Shown here: positions 28,939-37,752 of the stretch, piece by piece
How the letters are laid out: the number at the start of each line of letters is the position of its first letter
Position numbering within the stretch: the stretch's first letter is position 1
From: Bacteroidales bacterium
GTDB taxonomy: Bacteria > Bacteroidota > Bacteroidia > Bacteroidales > VadinHA17
Direction of reading: 5' to 3'
Assembly: GCA_003141525.1 (NCBI GenBank)
Contig: PLML01000184.1
Coordinates: 1-41,867, forward strand
DNA: 41,867 nt
Notes under the pieces: generated by a model
The model's database searches: none
Seen by the model: only the letters and a program-made list of their open reading frames with translations
What the model was told of the DNA's origin: nothing
Made by a program: the position numbers and the translations under genes

Positions 28939-30285
28939 ATGGAACGAAATAAATTTATAGTGACTCTGTTCTTAATCTTATGTTTTCAGGAATTGTCAGC
29001 GCAGGTGAAAAAATGGACGCTTGAGGATTGCATAAATTATGCTGTCACAAACAATATCGGACTTAAACGGCAGAAGCTGCAGACAGATGTTGCTGATGTA
29101 GATTTTCTCAAATCGAAGATGGATATACTACCCTCACTTAATATTGAATCAGATGCTAGTATTCAATATGGAAGGTCCATTGATCCTATCTCAAACGGTG
29201 TTACATTCCTTCAAAACTTTAGAAACGGATATCAATTGTATTCAAACATAAAACTTTTTAACGGTTTCACAACTCTTAATACAATTACTGCTAATAAATT
29301 TATGCTTAAAGCGGGTTTGGAATCAGAAAAAATAGCCAGGAATACACTGATAATTGGTATCATGGGGCAATATTACCAGGTCTTATATTCAAAAGGACTC
29401 GAGAGTGCCTCCAAAATGCAGCTTGATCTTTCGGAGAAACAGCTTTTCAGAATAACGAAAATGGTTGAAACAGGTAAAGAGGCATTGTCAAAACAGTACG
29501 AAATTGAGAGCCAGGCTTCAGCGGATAAACTTTCATATACAATAGCGCTGAATACAGCCAGTCAGGCTGTTACAACCTTAAAACAGATGCTCCAGCTTGA
29601 ACCGGGTTCAGAATTTGATATTCTTTTGCCTGATTTAAATAATGTTCTAATTATAGACAGCTCTTTTAGTACAGATAGCATTTATAAGCTCGCCTCACAA
29701 AGTCTTCCACGCCTGAAAGAAATAGAATATGAACTGAAAGCCTCAAAAAAACAGATAGCCGCTGCCAGGGGAAGCCTTGCACCCAGTCTTTCTCTTGGAG
29801 GATCTGTTTTTACTGGATATTATACTCTTCTCAATGACACCTCCGGGCTCAGTTCTTACTCAAACCAGATGCATAATAACTTCGGTCAGGCAGTTCAGCT
29901 TACTCTCAATATACCAATCTTTAATAACTATTCCACAGCAAAAAACATCAAGCTTGCTAAAATCAAGAGAAATGATAATGAATTACGAATGGAACAAGAG
30001 AAAAATAATCTGTATACTGACGTCGAAAATGCATGCCTCAACTATAACAGAGGAAAAGATGAATTTGTAGCTGCCAAAGCAAATTATGACTTTAATATAA
30101 AATCCTTTGAAGCAGTACAAAAGAAATTTGAATCAGGGCTTGTTGATGTAACAGAATATTCTGTAGCAAAAACAACACTGTTCAAAGCAGAATCAGAAGA
30201 ACTCAGAACGAAGCTGCAGTTGCTTATCAGGAAACTGACAATTCAGTTTTACTCAACAGGCGAATATGAAAATCTTATTAAATAA
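28939..30285 (+). CDS. TolC family outer-membrane efflux protein
   Basis: Signal peptide; WTLEDCINYAVTNNIGLKRQKLQ; two duplicated coiled-coil halves; VQLTLNIPIFNNYSTAKNIKLAK. Confidence 0.92.
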   Translation: MERNKFIVTLFLILCFQELSAQVKKWTLEDCINYAVTNNIGLKRQKLQTDVADVDFLKSKMDILPSLNIESDASIQYGRSIDPISNGVTFLQNFRNGYQLYSNIKLFNGFTTLNTITANKFMLKAGLESEKIARNTLIIGIMGQYYQVLYSKGLESASKMQLDLSEKQLFRITKMVETGKEALSKQYEIESQASADKLSYTIALNTASQAVTTLKQMLQLEPGSEFDILLPDLNNVLIIDSSFSTDSIYKLASQSLPRLKEIEYELKASKKQIAAARGSLAPSLSLGGSVFTGYYTLLNDTSGLSSYSNQMHNNFGQAVQLTLNIPIFNNYSTAKNIKLAKIKRNDNELRMEQEKNNLYTDVENACLNYNRGKDEFVAAKANYDFNIKSFEAVQKKFESGLVDVTEYSVAKTTLFKAESEELRTKLQLLIRKLTIQFYSTGEYENLIK

Positions 30286-30315
30286 AATATTACTAATTAA
30301 TAATAAAAACTTGAA

Positions 30316-31596
30316 ATGGATACTCCTCGTGAAAAAATGGATAAAGCGATCCCAAAGAAAAAAGGCCTCCAGAAAAAACATTTCGGATATATTGCTATCG
30401 GTTTAGCAGCAATCATCCTTATCTATATGGCTTTCTTTGCCGATCGGACATCAACATATAAAGTTGAAAAAGATAAACTGATAATCGAAACTGTTACTGA
30501 AGATCAGTTCAATGATTATATAACTGTTCCCGGTACTGTTGAACCTATTACCACAATAAAACTCGATGCTGATGAAGGCGGACGAGTTGAAGAGAAACTA
30601 ATTGAAGAAGGATCAATGGTCAAAAAGGGAGATATTATACTAAGATTGTCCAATCCTGATCTATTTCTTAATATTCTCAATAGTGAATCATTACTTGCAG
30701 AAAAAGAGAACTTCCTGCGAACTACACAGATTGAGATGGAACAGGAAAAACTGCAGATTAAAAGAGAACTTGTTACCCTTAAATATGATATTGAAAGAAA
30801 AGCGCGAAATTTTCAACAGAATGAAACTCTGATTAAAGATAACCTTATCTCCAAAGAGGAATATCTTCGCTCCAAAGAGGACCTCGATATGGCAAATCAA
30901 TCGAGAGACCTTTATATCGAGCGTCAAAAACAGGATTCTATTTTTCGTACTGTTAACGTTGAAACCATCAAAAAAGATCTCCAGAATATGAGGAATAACC
31001 TAGATATGGTAAAGAAAAGAGTGGAAAACCTGAACGTCAGGGCAACAGTAGATGGTGAGCTAGGCCTTTTAAGTCCCGAAATAGGGCAATCAATATCAAA
31101 GGGAGAAAACATGGGACAGATTAATGTACTGACTTCTTATAAAGTCGTTGCGCAGATTGACGAACATTACATAGACAGGGTAAGAACCCAGCTTGATGCA
31201 ACTCTTGACAGGCAGAACAATAAATTTAACCTCACTGTCAGAAGAGTTTATCCCGAAGTGAGGAACGGTACATTTAAAATTGATATGATTTTCCGTGACA
31301 GTATGCCTGACAATATCAGAACCGGACAGACATATTATATCAGCCTTCAGTTAGGACAGCCAAAAAGATCAGTTCTTGTGCCGATCGGCGGGTTCTTCCA
31401 GGAGACAGGTGGTCAATGGATATTTGTTCTTGATCCTACAGAATCTTTCGCAACTAAACGAAATATTTCAATCGGAAGAAAAAATCCAAAATATTATGAG
31501 GTTCTTGAAGGTCTGAAACCCGGTGAGAAGGTTATTGTATCGGGATATGAAACCTTCGGAAAAAATGAAAAGCTTATTCTTAAAAAATCAAAATAA
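30316..31596 (+). CDS. HlyD/MacA-type periplasmic adaptor subunit
   Basis: N-terminal TM; VPGTVEPITTIKLDADEGGRVEEKLIEEGSMVKKGDIILRLSNPDL; coiled coil; LNVRATVDGELGLLSPEIGQSISKGENMGQI. Confidence 0.92.
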   Translation: MDTPREKMDKAIPKKKGLQKKHFGYIAIGLAAIILIYMAFFADRTSTYKVEKDKLIIETVTEDQFNDYITVPGTVEPITTIKLDADEGGRVEEKLIEEGSMVKKGDIILRLSNPDLFLNILNSESLLAEKENFLRTTQIEMEQEKLQIKRELVTLKYDIERKARNFQQNETLIKDNLISKEEYLRSKEDLDMANQSRDLYIERQKQDSIFRTVNVETIKKDLQNMRNNLDMVKKRVENLNVRATVDGELGLLSPEIGQSISKGENMGQINVLTSYKVVAQIDEHYIDRVRTQLDATLDRQNNKFNLTVRRVYPEVRNGTFKIDMIFRDSMPDNIRTGQTYYISLQLGQPKRSVLVPIGGFFQETGGQWIFVLDPTESFATKRNISIGRKNPKYYEVLEGLKPGEKVIVSGYETFGKNEKLILKKSK

Positions 31597-31614
31597 CTTT
31601 TAATAATTAAAGTC

Positions 31615-32289
31615 ATGATCAAAACTAATGATTTAACTAAAATCTTCAGAACTGAAGAAGTTGAAACAACAGCACTTAATAAAGTGACTCTCAATGTAAA
31701 AGAAGGAGAATATGTAGCTGTAATGGGCCCATCAGGATGCGGCAAATCAACGCTCCTTAATATCCTTGGTCTACTGGATAACCCCACTTCCGGAAGCTAT
31801 GTCTTCAACGGAACAGAAGTTGCAAACCTCAAAGAACGGGACAGGACAATCTTCCGTAAAGGGAATATAGGTTTCGTTTTCCAGAGTTTCAATTTAATTG
31901 ATGAACTCAATGTTTATGAGAACGTTGAACTACCTCTGATCTACCTTAAGATGAAAACCGGCGAAAGGAAAAAGATGGTAGAAGATGTCCTGGAAAGAAT
32001 GAAAATTGGTCACCGTGCCAAGCACTTCCCTCAGCAGCTTTCCGGAGGGCAACAGCAGAGGGTGGCAATTGCACGCGCTGTAGTAGCTAATCCCAAGTTG
32101 ATCCTCGCCGACGAGCCTACAGGAAACCTTGACTCAAAGAATGGTATTGAGGTTATTAATCTTCTGACAGAACTTAACAAAGAAGGAACAACTATTATAA
32201 TGGTAACCCACTCGGACAGGGATGCAGGCTATGCCCACAGGATAATGAATCTTTTTGATGGTCAGATTGTAACTGAAAAAGCAAAATAA
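31615..32289 (+). CDS. ABC transporter ATP-binding protein (MacB/LolD-like)
   Basis: Walker [13 protein letters not shown], signature [14 protein letters not shown], Walker [14 protein letters not shown]. Confidence 0.95.
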   Translation: MIKTNDLTKIFRTEEVETTALNKVTLNVKEGEYVAVMGPSGCGKSTLLNILGLLDNPTSGSYVFNGTEVANLKERDRTIFRKGNIGFVFQSFNLIDELNVYENVELPLIYLKMKTGERKKMVEDVLERMKIGHRAKHFPQQLSGGQQQRVAIARAVVANPKLILADEPTGNLDSKNGIEVINLLTELNKEGTTIIMVTHSDRDAGYAHRIMNLFDGQIVTEKAK

Positions 32290-32313
32290 TCTGATTAATT
32301 GAAATTTATTTAG

Positions 32314-32341
32314 GTAGAGACGTGCTATAGCGCGTCTCTAC
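32314..32341. terminator. Strong palindrome followed by T-run, terminator and possibly a dispersed repeat
   Basis: GTAGAGACGTGC-TATA-GCGCGTCTCTAC then ATTTTTTT, between convergent genes ending at 32289 (+) and 32348 (-). Confidence 0.75.
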
Positions 32342-32347
32342 ATTTTT

Positions 32348-33712
32348 TTATAATTCATATTTCTTCATCTTGTTATACAGGGTCTGCCTGGTTATCCCAA
32401 GCTTTCCGGATACAACACTAAAGTTATTACCGAATCGTTTCAGATTGTCGATTATCAGCTCCCTCTCCATCTCTTCCAGTGTCATCTCACTCTGCTTAAC
32501 ACTCCTGGCTGTCGAACTGAACACAAAATCGGAAGAATTCAGAACTTGGGAGTCACTCATAATCACTGCTTTTTCGATTGAATGCTGCAATTCCCTAACA
32601 TTTCCGGGCCAGTCATGGTTGGCAAGTTTCTCAAGAGCATGTGTGCTTATTTTCAGTCCGCTTTTACCATATCTCTCAGAATGCAACCTTAGAAAATGAT
32701 TTGCCAGTATAGCAATATCATCGACCCTGTCGCGTAAAGGTGGCACCTCTATCATAATTGTATTTATACGGTAAAAGAGATCCTCCCGAAACCTGCTGTC
32801 TTTTACCATCTGCATAAGGTCGCAATTTGTAGCGCAGACGAGCCTGATATCGACTGGTATCTGCTTGTTTGAACCGACCTTCACAACGTACCTGTTCTGG
32901 AGAACGCTTAGCAGTTTTGCCTGAGACTGTAGCGAAAGATTGCCTATCTCATCAAGAAAAAGAGTTCCTTTCTGGGCCTGTTCAAATTTTCCTTTTCGCT
33001 CTTCTTTTGCATCAGTAAATGCTCCTTTGACATGACCAAAGAGCTCACTTTCGAAAAGTGTTTCGGTAATGGAACCCATATCGACGCTTACCATAAGCTC
33101 CCCTGCCCTCTTCGAAAGATTATGAATCTCCCTGGCAACAAGCTCTTTCCCGGTTCCATTCTCACCTGTTATCAGTATATTGGCATCGGTACCGGCAACT
33201 TTTCTGACCACATTAATAACATTAATCATTGTTGGGGAAGCACCGAGTACTATCTTTTCTCCTCCTTTATTGATCTCACTTTTTAAGAGCTGATTGTCCT
33301 TTTTCAGATTGGTTGCTTCAAGTCTTGATACCCTTAGCTGCCAGGCAACATTTATTGTTGCCAGAAGTTTAGAGTTATCCCATGGTTTGAGGATGAAATC
33401 AACAGCACCCTCCCTGATTGCCTTCACTGCCAGTTCTACATCGCCGAAAGCAGTAACTATTACAATACTTATATTGCTGTCATATTTAAAAATCTCGCGC
33501 ATCCAGAAAAGTCCTTCATTTCCATTATGAACACCTGACTTGAAGTTCATATCAAGCATAACAATATCAACATCATTTTTTCTTAATATCTCATTAATAC
33601 GATTTGGATCGGTAAGTGTGATGACCTTTTCAAACTCATTTTGCATTATCAGTTCAAGGGCCTGGAGCAACCCCTTGCTGTCATCAACTATAAGTAAAGT
33701 TCCTTTTGTCAT
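32348..33712 (-). CDS. NtrC-family sigma-54-dependent response regulator (receiver-AAA+-Fis HTH)
   Basis: VDIVMLDMNF receiver; GENGTGKELVAREIH; ESELFGHVKGAFTDA; GTLFLDEIGNL; VCATNCDL; C-terminal Fis HTH VSGKLGITRQTLYNKMKKYEL. Confidence 0.95.
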   Translation of the reverse strand: MTKGTLLIVDDSKGLLQALELIMQNEFEKVITLTDPNRINEILRKNDVDIVMLDMNFKSGVHNGNEGLFWMREIFKYDSNISIVIVTAFGDVELAVKAIREGAVDFILKPWDNSKLLATINVAWQLRVSRLEATNLKKDNQLLKSEINKGGEKIVLGASPTMINVINVVRKVAGTDANILITGENGTGKELVAREIHNLSKRAGELMVSVDMGSITETLFESELFGHVKGAFTDAKEERKGKFEQAQKGTLFLDEIGNLSLQSQAKLLSVLQNRYVVKVGSNKQIPVDIRLVCATNCDLMQMVKDSRFREDLFYRINTIMIEVPPLRDRVDDIAILANHFLRLHSERYGKSGLKISTHALEKLANHDWPGNVRELQHSIEKAVIMSDSQVLNSSDFVFSSTARSVKQSEMTLEEMERELIIDNLKRFGNNFSVVSGKLGITRQTLYNKMKKYEL

Positions 33713-33752
33713 TTTTCAATTTTTATCAAAAGACGGAATTTAAAACAAAATG

Positions 33753-33769
33753 TGTCAAAAAAATAGACA
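33753..33769 (-). promoter_or_regulatory. Candidate activator/autoregulatory site upstream of the NtrC-family gene, TGTC-N9-GACA palindrome
   Basis: Minus strand reads TGTCTATTTTTTTGACACA, matching the tolC-upstream TGTCTAATATTTTGACACT; a further GACACA (33779-33784) forms an outer inverted repeat with TGTGTC (33751-33756). Confidence 0.5.
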
Positions 33770-33847
33770 TTTTTTTTCGACACATCCTATATTTTCGATA
33801 AGTTTTTAAGGAAATCTACCTGGTTAAATGGAACAGATATTGAAGTA

Positions 33848-34711
33848 TCAGTTTGCTAAATGTTTATCATTCATGATATTATCAGGAAGTTTATCTATTG
33901 AACATATATTAATATTGCGATAAAATATTTCGGCACCCTCAGATTCAAACTGAATTTTTCCTTTAGTCAATGGAATCTCTTTATTACCTTCAAGCTGACG
34001 TGAATTTTGAAGTACCATATTGACAACCCCATTTACTATATGCAGACTGGTACCTCCATAACAATATAAGTCAATCGTATTCCATTCACCTGTTGGCTTT
34101 TCCTCGTCAGGGAATTTTTGACAATTTCGACCATTCGGACTAACGGTACTGAAAGTAAACAGATCTCCATCCTTGCTATATACGTAGGAACTATCATTTT
34201 CCTTTTTGGCTCTGACATCAAATATTGCACCTGCGCACGCCCAGTAATCTCCACAATCTCCCTCCTCTATCTGAAACTCATGGGAACGCAGCCAGAATCC
34301 TCCGTCGGCACCCTGCGGACCTACTGCATAATACATTAAACCACTGTCTTTTTTCCCTTTTTTATTTGGGGGCCATTGCAATTTCCCCCATTTGAATTGC
34401 AATTGCAGGTGGAAATTTTCAAATTCACTGGTTGTGGAGATTCCTCCATATTGTTCCCCTGAAATCCTAATCACCTTTTCTCCACCAAGATCTGCTACAT
34501 CAAAGACTTTCAGAGGATCTGTATTTAATCCAGCTGGAATTGAGTCCCACCTGTTAAGGATCGTATCGTATTTTGTCCCCAGATATGTATCCCAACCGGT
34601 CAGATCTTTTCCGTTAAAAAGAGACTGCCACTTACTGTTTTCTGATCTGTTTATGCAACTACTTAATAGTAATAGGAGCATTGCTACTTTTGATAATTTT
34701 TTATAATCCAT
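33848..34711 (-). CDS. DUF1080 (3-keto-disaccharide hydrolase-like / LamG-fold) lipoprotein
   Basis: Lipoprotein leader SSC; WQSLFNGKDLTGWDTYLGTK; FENFHLQLQFKWG; KDSGLMYY; EFQIEEGDCGDYW; GKIQFESEGAEIFYRNINI. Confidence 0.9.
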   Translation of the reverse strand: MDYKKLSKVAMLLLLLSSCINRSENSKWQSLFNGKDLTGWDTYLGTKYDTILNRWDSIPAGLNTDPLKVFDVADLGGEKVIRISGEQYGGISTTSEFENFHLQLQFKWGKLQWPPNKKGKKDSGLMYYAVGPQGADGGFWLRSHEFQIEEGDCGDYWACAGAIFDVRAKKENDSSYVYSKDGDLFTFSTVSPNGRNCQKFPDEEKPTGEWNTIDLYCYGGTSLHIVNGVVNMVLQNSRQLEGNKEIPLTKGKIQFESEGAEIFYRNINICSIDKLPDNIMNDKHLAN

Positions 34712-34974
34712 TGTCGTTAGCTTATAAATGAAAATGAAGAGTATATGTCTGAAAAAGCTGTAATTATTACCTTTCCCCTTGTTTTACTTTGTGCACAAAG
34801 GTTATCACCAAGATTCACAAAGGACTTTTCAGACAGCCCCTGCTAATATAGTTTTTTTTTCGTTTTATTAAAGTTCAGGATGCAACATTTGTCAGATATA
34901 ATCGTCTTTATATCAAATAAGATAAACGAAGTAAGAAAAATAAGCGTTCAGGAGAACAACAAATAAACGAAGCC

Positions 34975-35286
34975 ATGACAGTAAAATTAAACGCAAACGA
35001 GGTTGTTTTAAAAGCCGGAGACACGAACCAGGTAGTAAACAACAGTACTATTGAAGGTAAATTGATAGTAACAAATCAGAGGATCTATTTCAAAACGCTG
35101 GATGCCGAAACAGAAAAATTCAATCTCGAAATATTGTTTGACAACATTCTTGAAGTAATATTTTACAGCAAAGGATTGTTATTTGGAGTCAAAGGGTTAA
35201 ATGTTGTTACAAGGGACGGCAAATCGCATGCTTTCCCACTCAAGAAACGCGACGAGATAGGACAGCTTATCAATAAAATGTATTAG
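34975..35286 (+). CDS. Small GRAM/PH-like domain protein
   Basis: EGKLIVTNQRIYFKTLDAETEKFNLEILFDNILEVIFYSKGLLFGVKGLNVVTRDGKSHAFPLKKRDEIGQLI. Confidence 0.6.
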   Translation: MTVKLNANEVVLKAGDTNQVVNNSTIEGKLIVTNQRIYFKTLDAETEKFNLEILFDNILEVIFYSKGLLFGVKGLNVVTRDGKSHAFPLKKRDEIGQLINKMY

Positions 35287-35329
35287 AGCACTTTCAATCA
35301 CTATATACAATCCTCATTTTAAAACAGCA

Positions 35330-35357
35330 AATGCCCCGACTTTTATGCCGGGGCATT
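35330..35357. terminator. Bidirectional rho-independent terminator
   Basis: AATGCCCCG-ACTTTTATGC-CGGGGCATT followed by TTTT, between convergent ORFs ending at 35286 (+) and 35363 (-). Confidence 0.9.
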
Positions 35358-35362
35358 TTTTA

Positions 35363-37738
35363 TCACTCATATCTCAGCGAATCAACAGGATTCCTGAGTG
35401 CAGCCCTTCCAATTTTAAAGATAATTGTAAGTAAAGTTGCCGTGAACATTATTGAAGCGGCCAGAATAAGTATCCCTGGCTTTATCTGAACAAAATAATC
35501 CCATATGCTGCTTAACAGCTTAAGTGACAAATAATATCCTCCATAACATCCAACCAATGAGGCAATAAAAAGAATAATGAGGAATTTTTTACTAACGATG
35601 TACATAATTAAAGGAACGGGAGCTCCCTGTATCTTTCTTATGCCCATCTCTTTTGTTCTCCTTATAATATCAAGAGAAACAAGGTTATACATTCCGATAA
35701 GTGACAACAATGTAGCTACGATTGCCAGAAAGACGTTTACTTTAAGAATGCTGTTGTTTATTGCCTTTTCCTGCTGCATAGTATCCTCCTGGTATATCCC
35801 GCCAAAAATAAAGTTTGTTGCCTGGTTTTTCCATTTCAGGCTAAGATAATCCAGGACACCAGGTAAATCTTTGGGCTCAGCTCTAACTACTAAAATATTA
35901 TATTGGTCATTTGCGGACAATCTGAGCATTATTGGATTAATCTTTTCCCAGAGACCATTGACATAAAAATCTTTTACCACTCCTATTACCGTGAACCTAG
36001 TTGTGTCATAAAGTGTAATAGTCATTCCAACCGCCTCATTCCATCCAAAATCCTTAACCATCTTCTGATTTACAACTATTGATTTATTTGTACGATTGGC
36101 TGCTACCCTTGACTTGTCAAACAAACGACCCTCAACAAGACGAAGCCCCATAGTTGAAGCGTATTCCGGGCCTATATCCATTACATCTACCTCCAGTTGT
36201 TTTACTGCATCCTTTACTGGTCTCCGGTAGGTCCCGAACCCGATATGACTCTGAGTACCTTCCGCTGCTATTATCTTAGGGTTAGTAAGGATTTCATTTC
36301 TGAAAGAAGTGCTTAATTCCGGAGCAACTGGTACTACAATCAGTTTATCTCTGTCATATCCAAGATCCAGTGTTCTCTGATATACTGCATTCCTTGAAAA
36401 AACCAGACCAAGAACCAATGCCATTACAGAAATGGAAAACTGAAGTGCAAGAAGCACTGATGACAGCTTTCCTGATCCTTTGAAAGTTGAAGTACCCTTA
36501 AGAACATTGACCGGGCTGAATGAACTTACATATAATGCAGGATAAACACCGGCCAGGAACCCTGTTAGCAAAAGAAGTAAAATGAGAAATATCCAGAAGA
36601 ATAAATATCTGGTAAATGTCAGTTCAATTTTCATATAATCCCATAGACTGCTGTAGGCAGGAACCAGGAACTCTGCTAAAATAATACCTACTACTAAAGC
36701 CATGAAACAAATGATCAGGGTTTCAAACATGAACTGAGTTACCAGTTGTTTCCTCTGTCCGCCAAATGTTTTCCTCAAACCGATCTCTTTTAGTCTTCTG
36801 CTGAAAGTTGCTATTGAAGTATTTGCAAAATTGAAGCAAGCAATTAAAAGAATAAAAAGGGCCATAACAGGCGGAGCAAGAAGTGCGGCCGGATGAAGAG
36901 ATGGAAATAGTCCTGATGACCATGTAGTTCGGGAGTTTGAACCAACCTCCTTTAGTGGAATGAGTGAAAACCTTGTAATCCGGAAATCTTCTCTTGCCTT
37001 GTTTTGAACCGGAACATAATTCTTCAAAGATTGTGTGATTGATGGAAGAAGTAATTTGTTATGAACCTGGATAAAAAGACAGGTTGTCATGTTTTTCCAG
37101 TCAGCATCGTTCCAATCCCACATCAATTTAAAATTATCATAGTGAGAGATTACGTCGATCCTGAAGCTTGAGTTTAAAGGCAGATCAGCAAATACTGCTC
37201 CAACTGTAAAGGTGAATTCCTTATTCTTGTCATTGACAATTGAAATGGTTTTTCCTATCGGGTATTCCGCTCCAAATAATCTGGAAGCCATTGTTCTGCT
37301 AACCAGAACATTCGCCTGGTTTTCAATTGATTTTTTATCTCCAAGAAGGATTGGAAAGGTAAATATGTCAAGAAATTCAGGATCGACATAAGAAACCTGT
37401 GTCGGAAAAATATCCAAACCTTTTTTAACAGGAGAACCTGTGTGCATTAACCTGGCTGCTTTCTCGATGCCCGGTATATCTTTTTTCAGTTCCAGACCAA
37501 GAGTGGCAGGAATAATTCCATATTCCTGTTCCCTGCCTTCCATATCCCTGAAACTGTTCACACGGTAAATCTTGTCGAAATTTAAGTGAGTCCTGTCAAA
37601 CTCATAGTTGAACATATGGTTAAAAAAAGCAACTATACAAACTGACAAAGCGACACCCAGACCAAGAATATTAATTAGTGTAAAAACTCTGTTTTTGATT
37701 AAATTCCTGAACGTGACCAACAGATAATTTCTAAACAT
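35363..37738 (-). CDS. MacB/FtsX-type ABC transporter permease
   Basis: MFRNYLLVTFRNLIKNRVFTLINILGLGVALSVC; FANTSIATFSRRLKEIGLRKTFGGQRKQLVTQFMFET; TKEMGIRKIQGA; NPVDSLRYE C-terminus. Confidence 0.93.
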   Translation of the reverse strand: MFRNYLLVTFRNLIKNRVFTLINILGLGVALSVCIVAFFNHMFNYEFDRTHLNFDKIYRVNSFRDMEGREQEYGIIPATLGLELKKDIPGIEKAARLMHTGSPVKKGLDIFPTQVSYVDPEFLDIFTFPILLGDKKSIENQANVLVSRTMASRLFGAEYPIGKTISIVNDKNKEFTFTVGAVFADLPLNSSFRIDVISHYDNFKLMWDWNDADWKNMTTCLFIQVHNKLLLPSITQSLKNYVPVQNKAREDFRITRFSLIPLKEVGSNSRTTWSSGLFPSLHPAALLAPPVMALFILLIACFNFANTSIATFSRRLKEIGLRKTFGGQRKQLVTQFMFETLIICFMALVVGIILAEFLVPAYSSLWDYMKIELTFTRYLFFWIFLILLLLLTGFLAGVYPALYVSSFSPVNVLKGTSTFKGSGKLSSVLLALQFSISVMALVLGLVFSRNAVYQRTLDLGYDRDKLIVVPVAPELSTSFRNEILTNPKIIAAEGTQSHIGFGTYRRPVKDAVKQLEVDVMDIGPEYASTMGLRLVEGRLFDKSRVAANRTNKSIVVNQKMVKDFGWNEAVGMTITLYDTTRFTVIGVVKDFYVNGLWEKINPIMLRLSANDQYNILVVRAEPKDLPGVLDYLSLKWKNQATNFIFGGIYQEDTMQQEKAINNSILKVNVFLAIVATLLSLIGMYNLVSLDIIRRTKEMGIRKIQGAPVPLIMYIVSKKFLIILFIASLVGCYGGYYLSLKLLSSIWDYFVQIKPGILILAASIMFTATLLTIIFKIGRAALRNPVDSLRYE

Positions 37739-37752
37739 TTTCTCCGGTTTGA

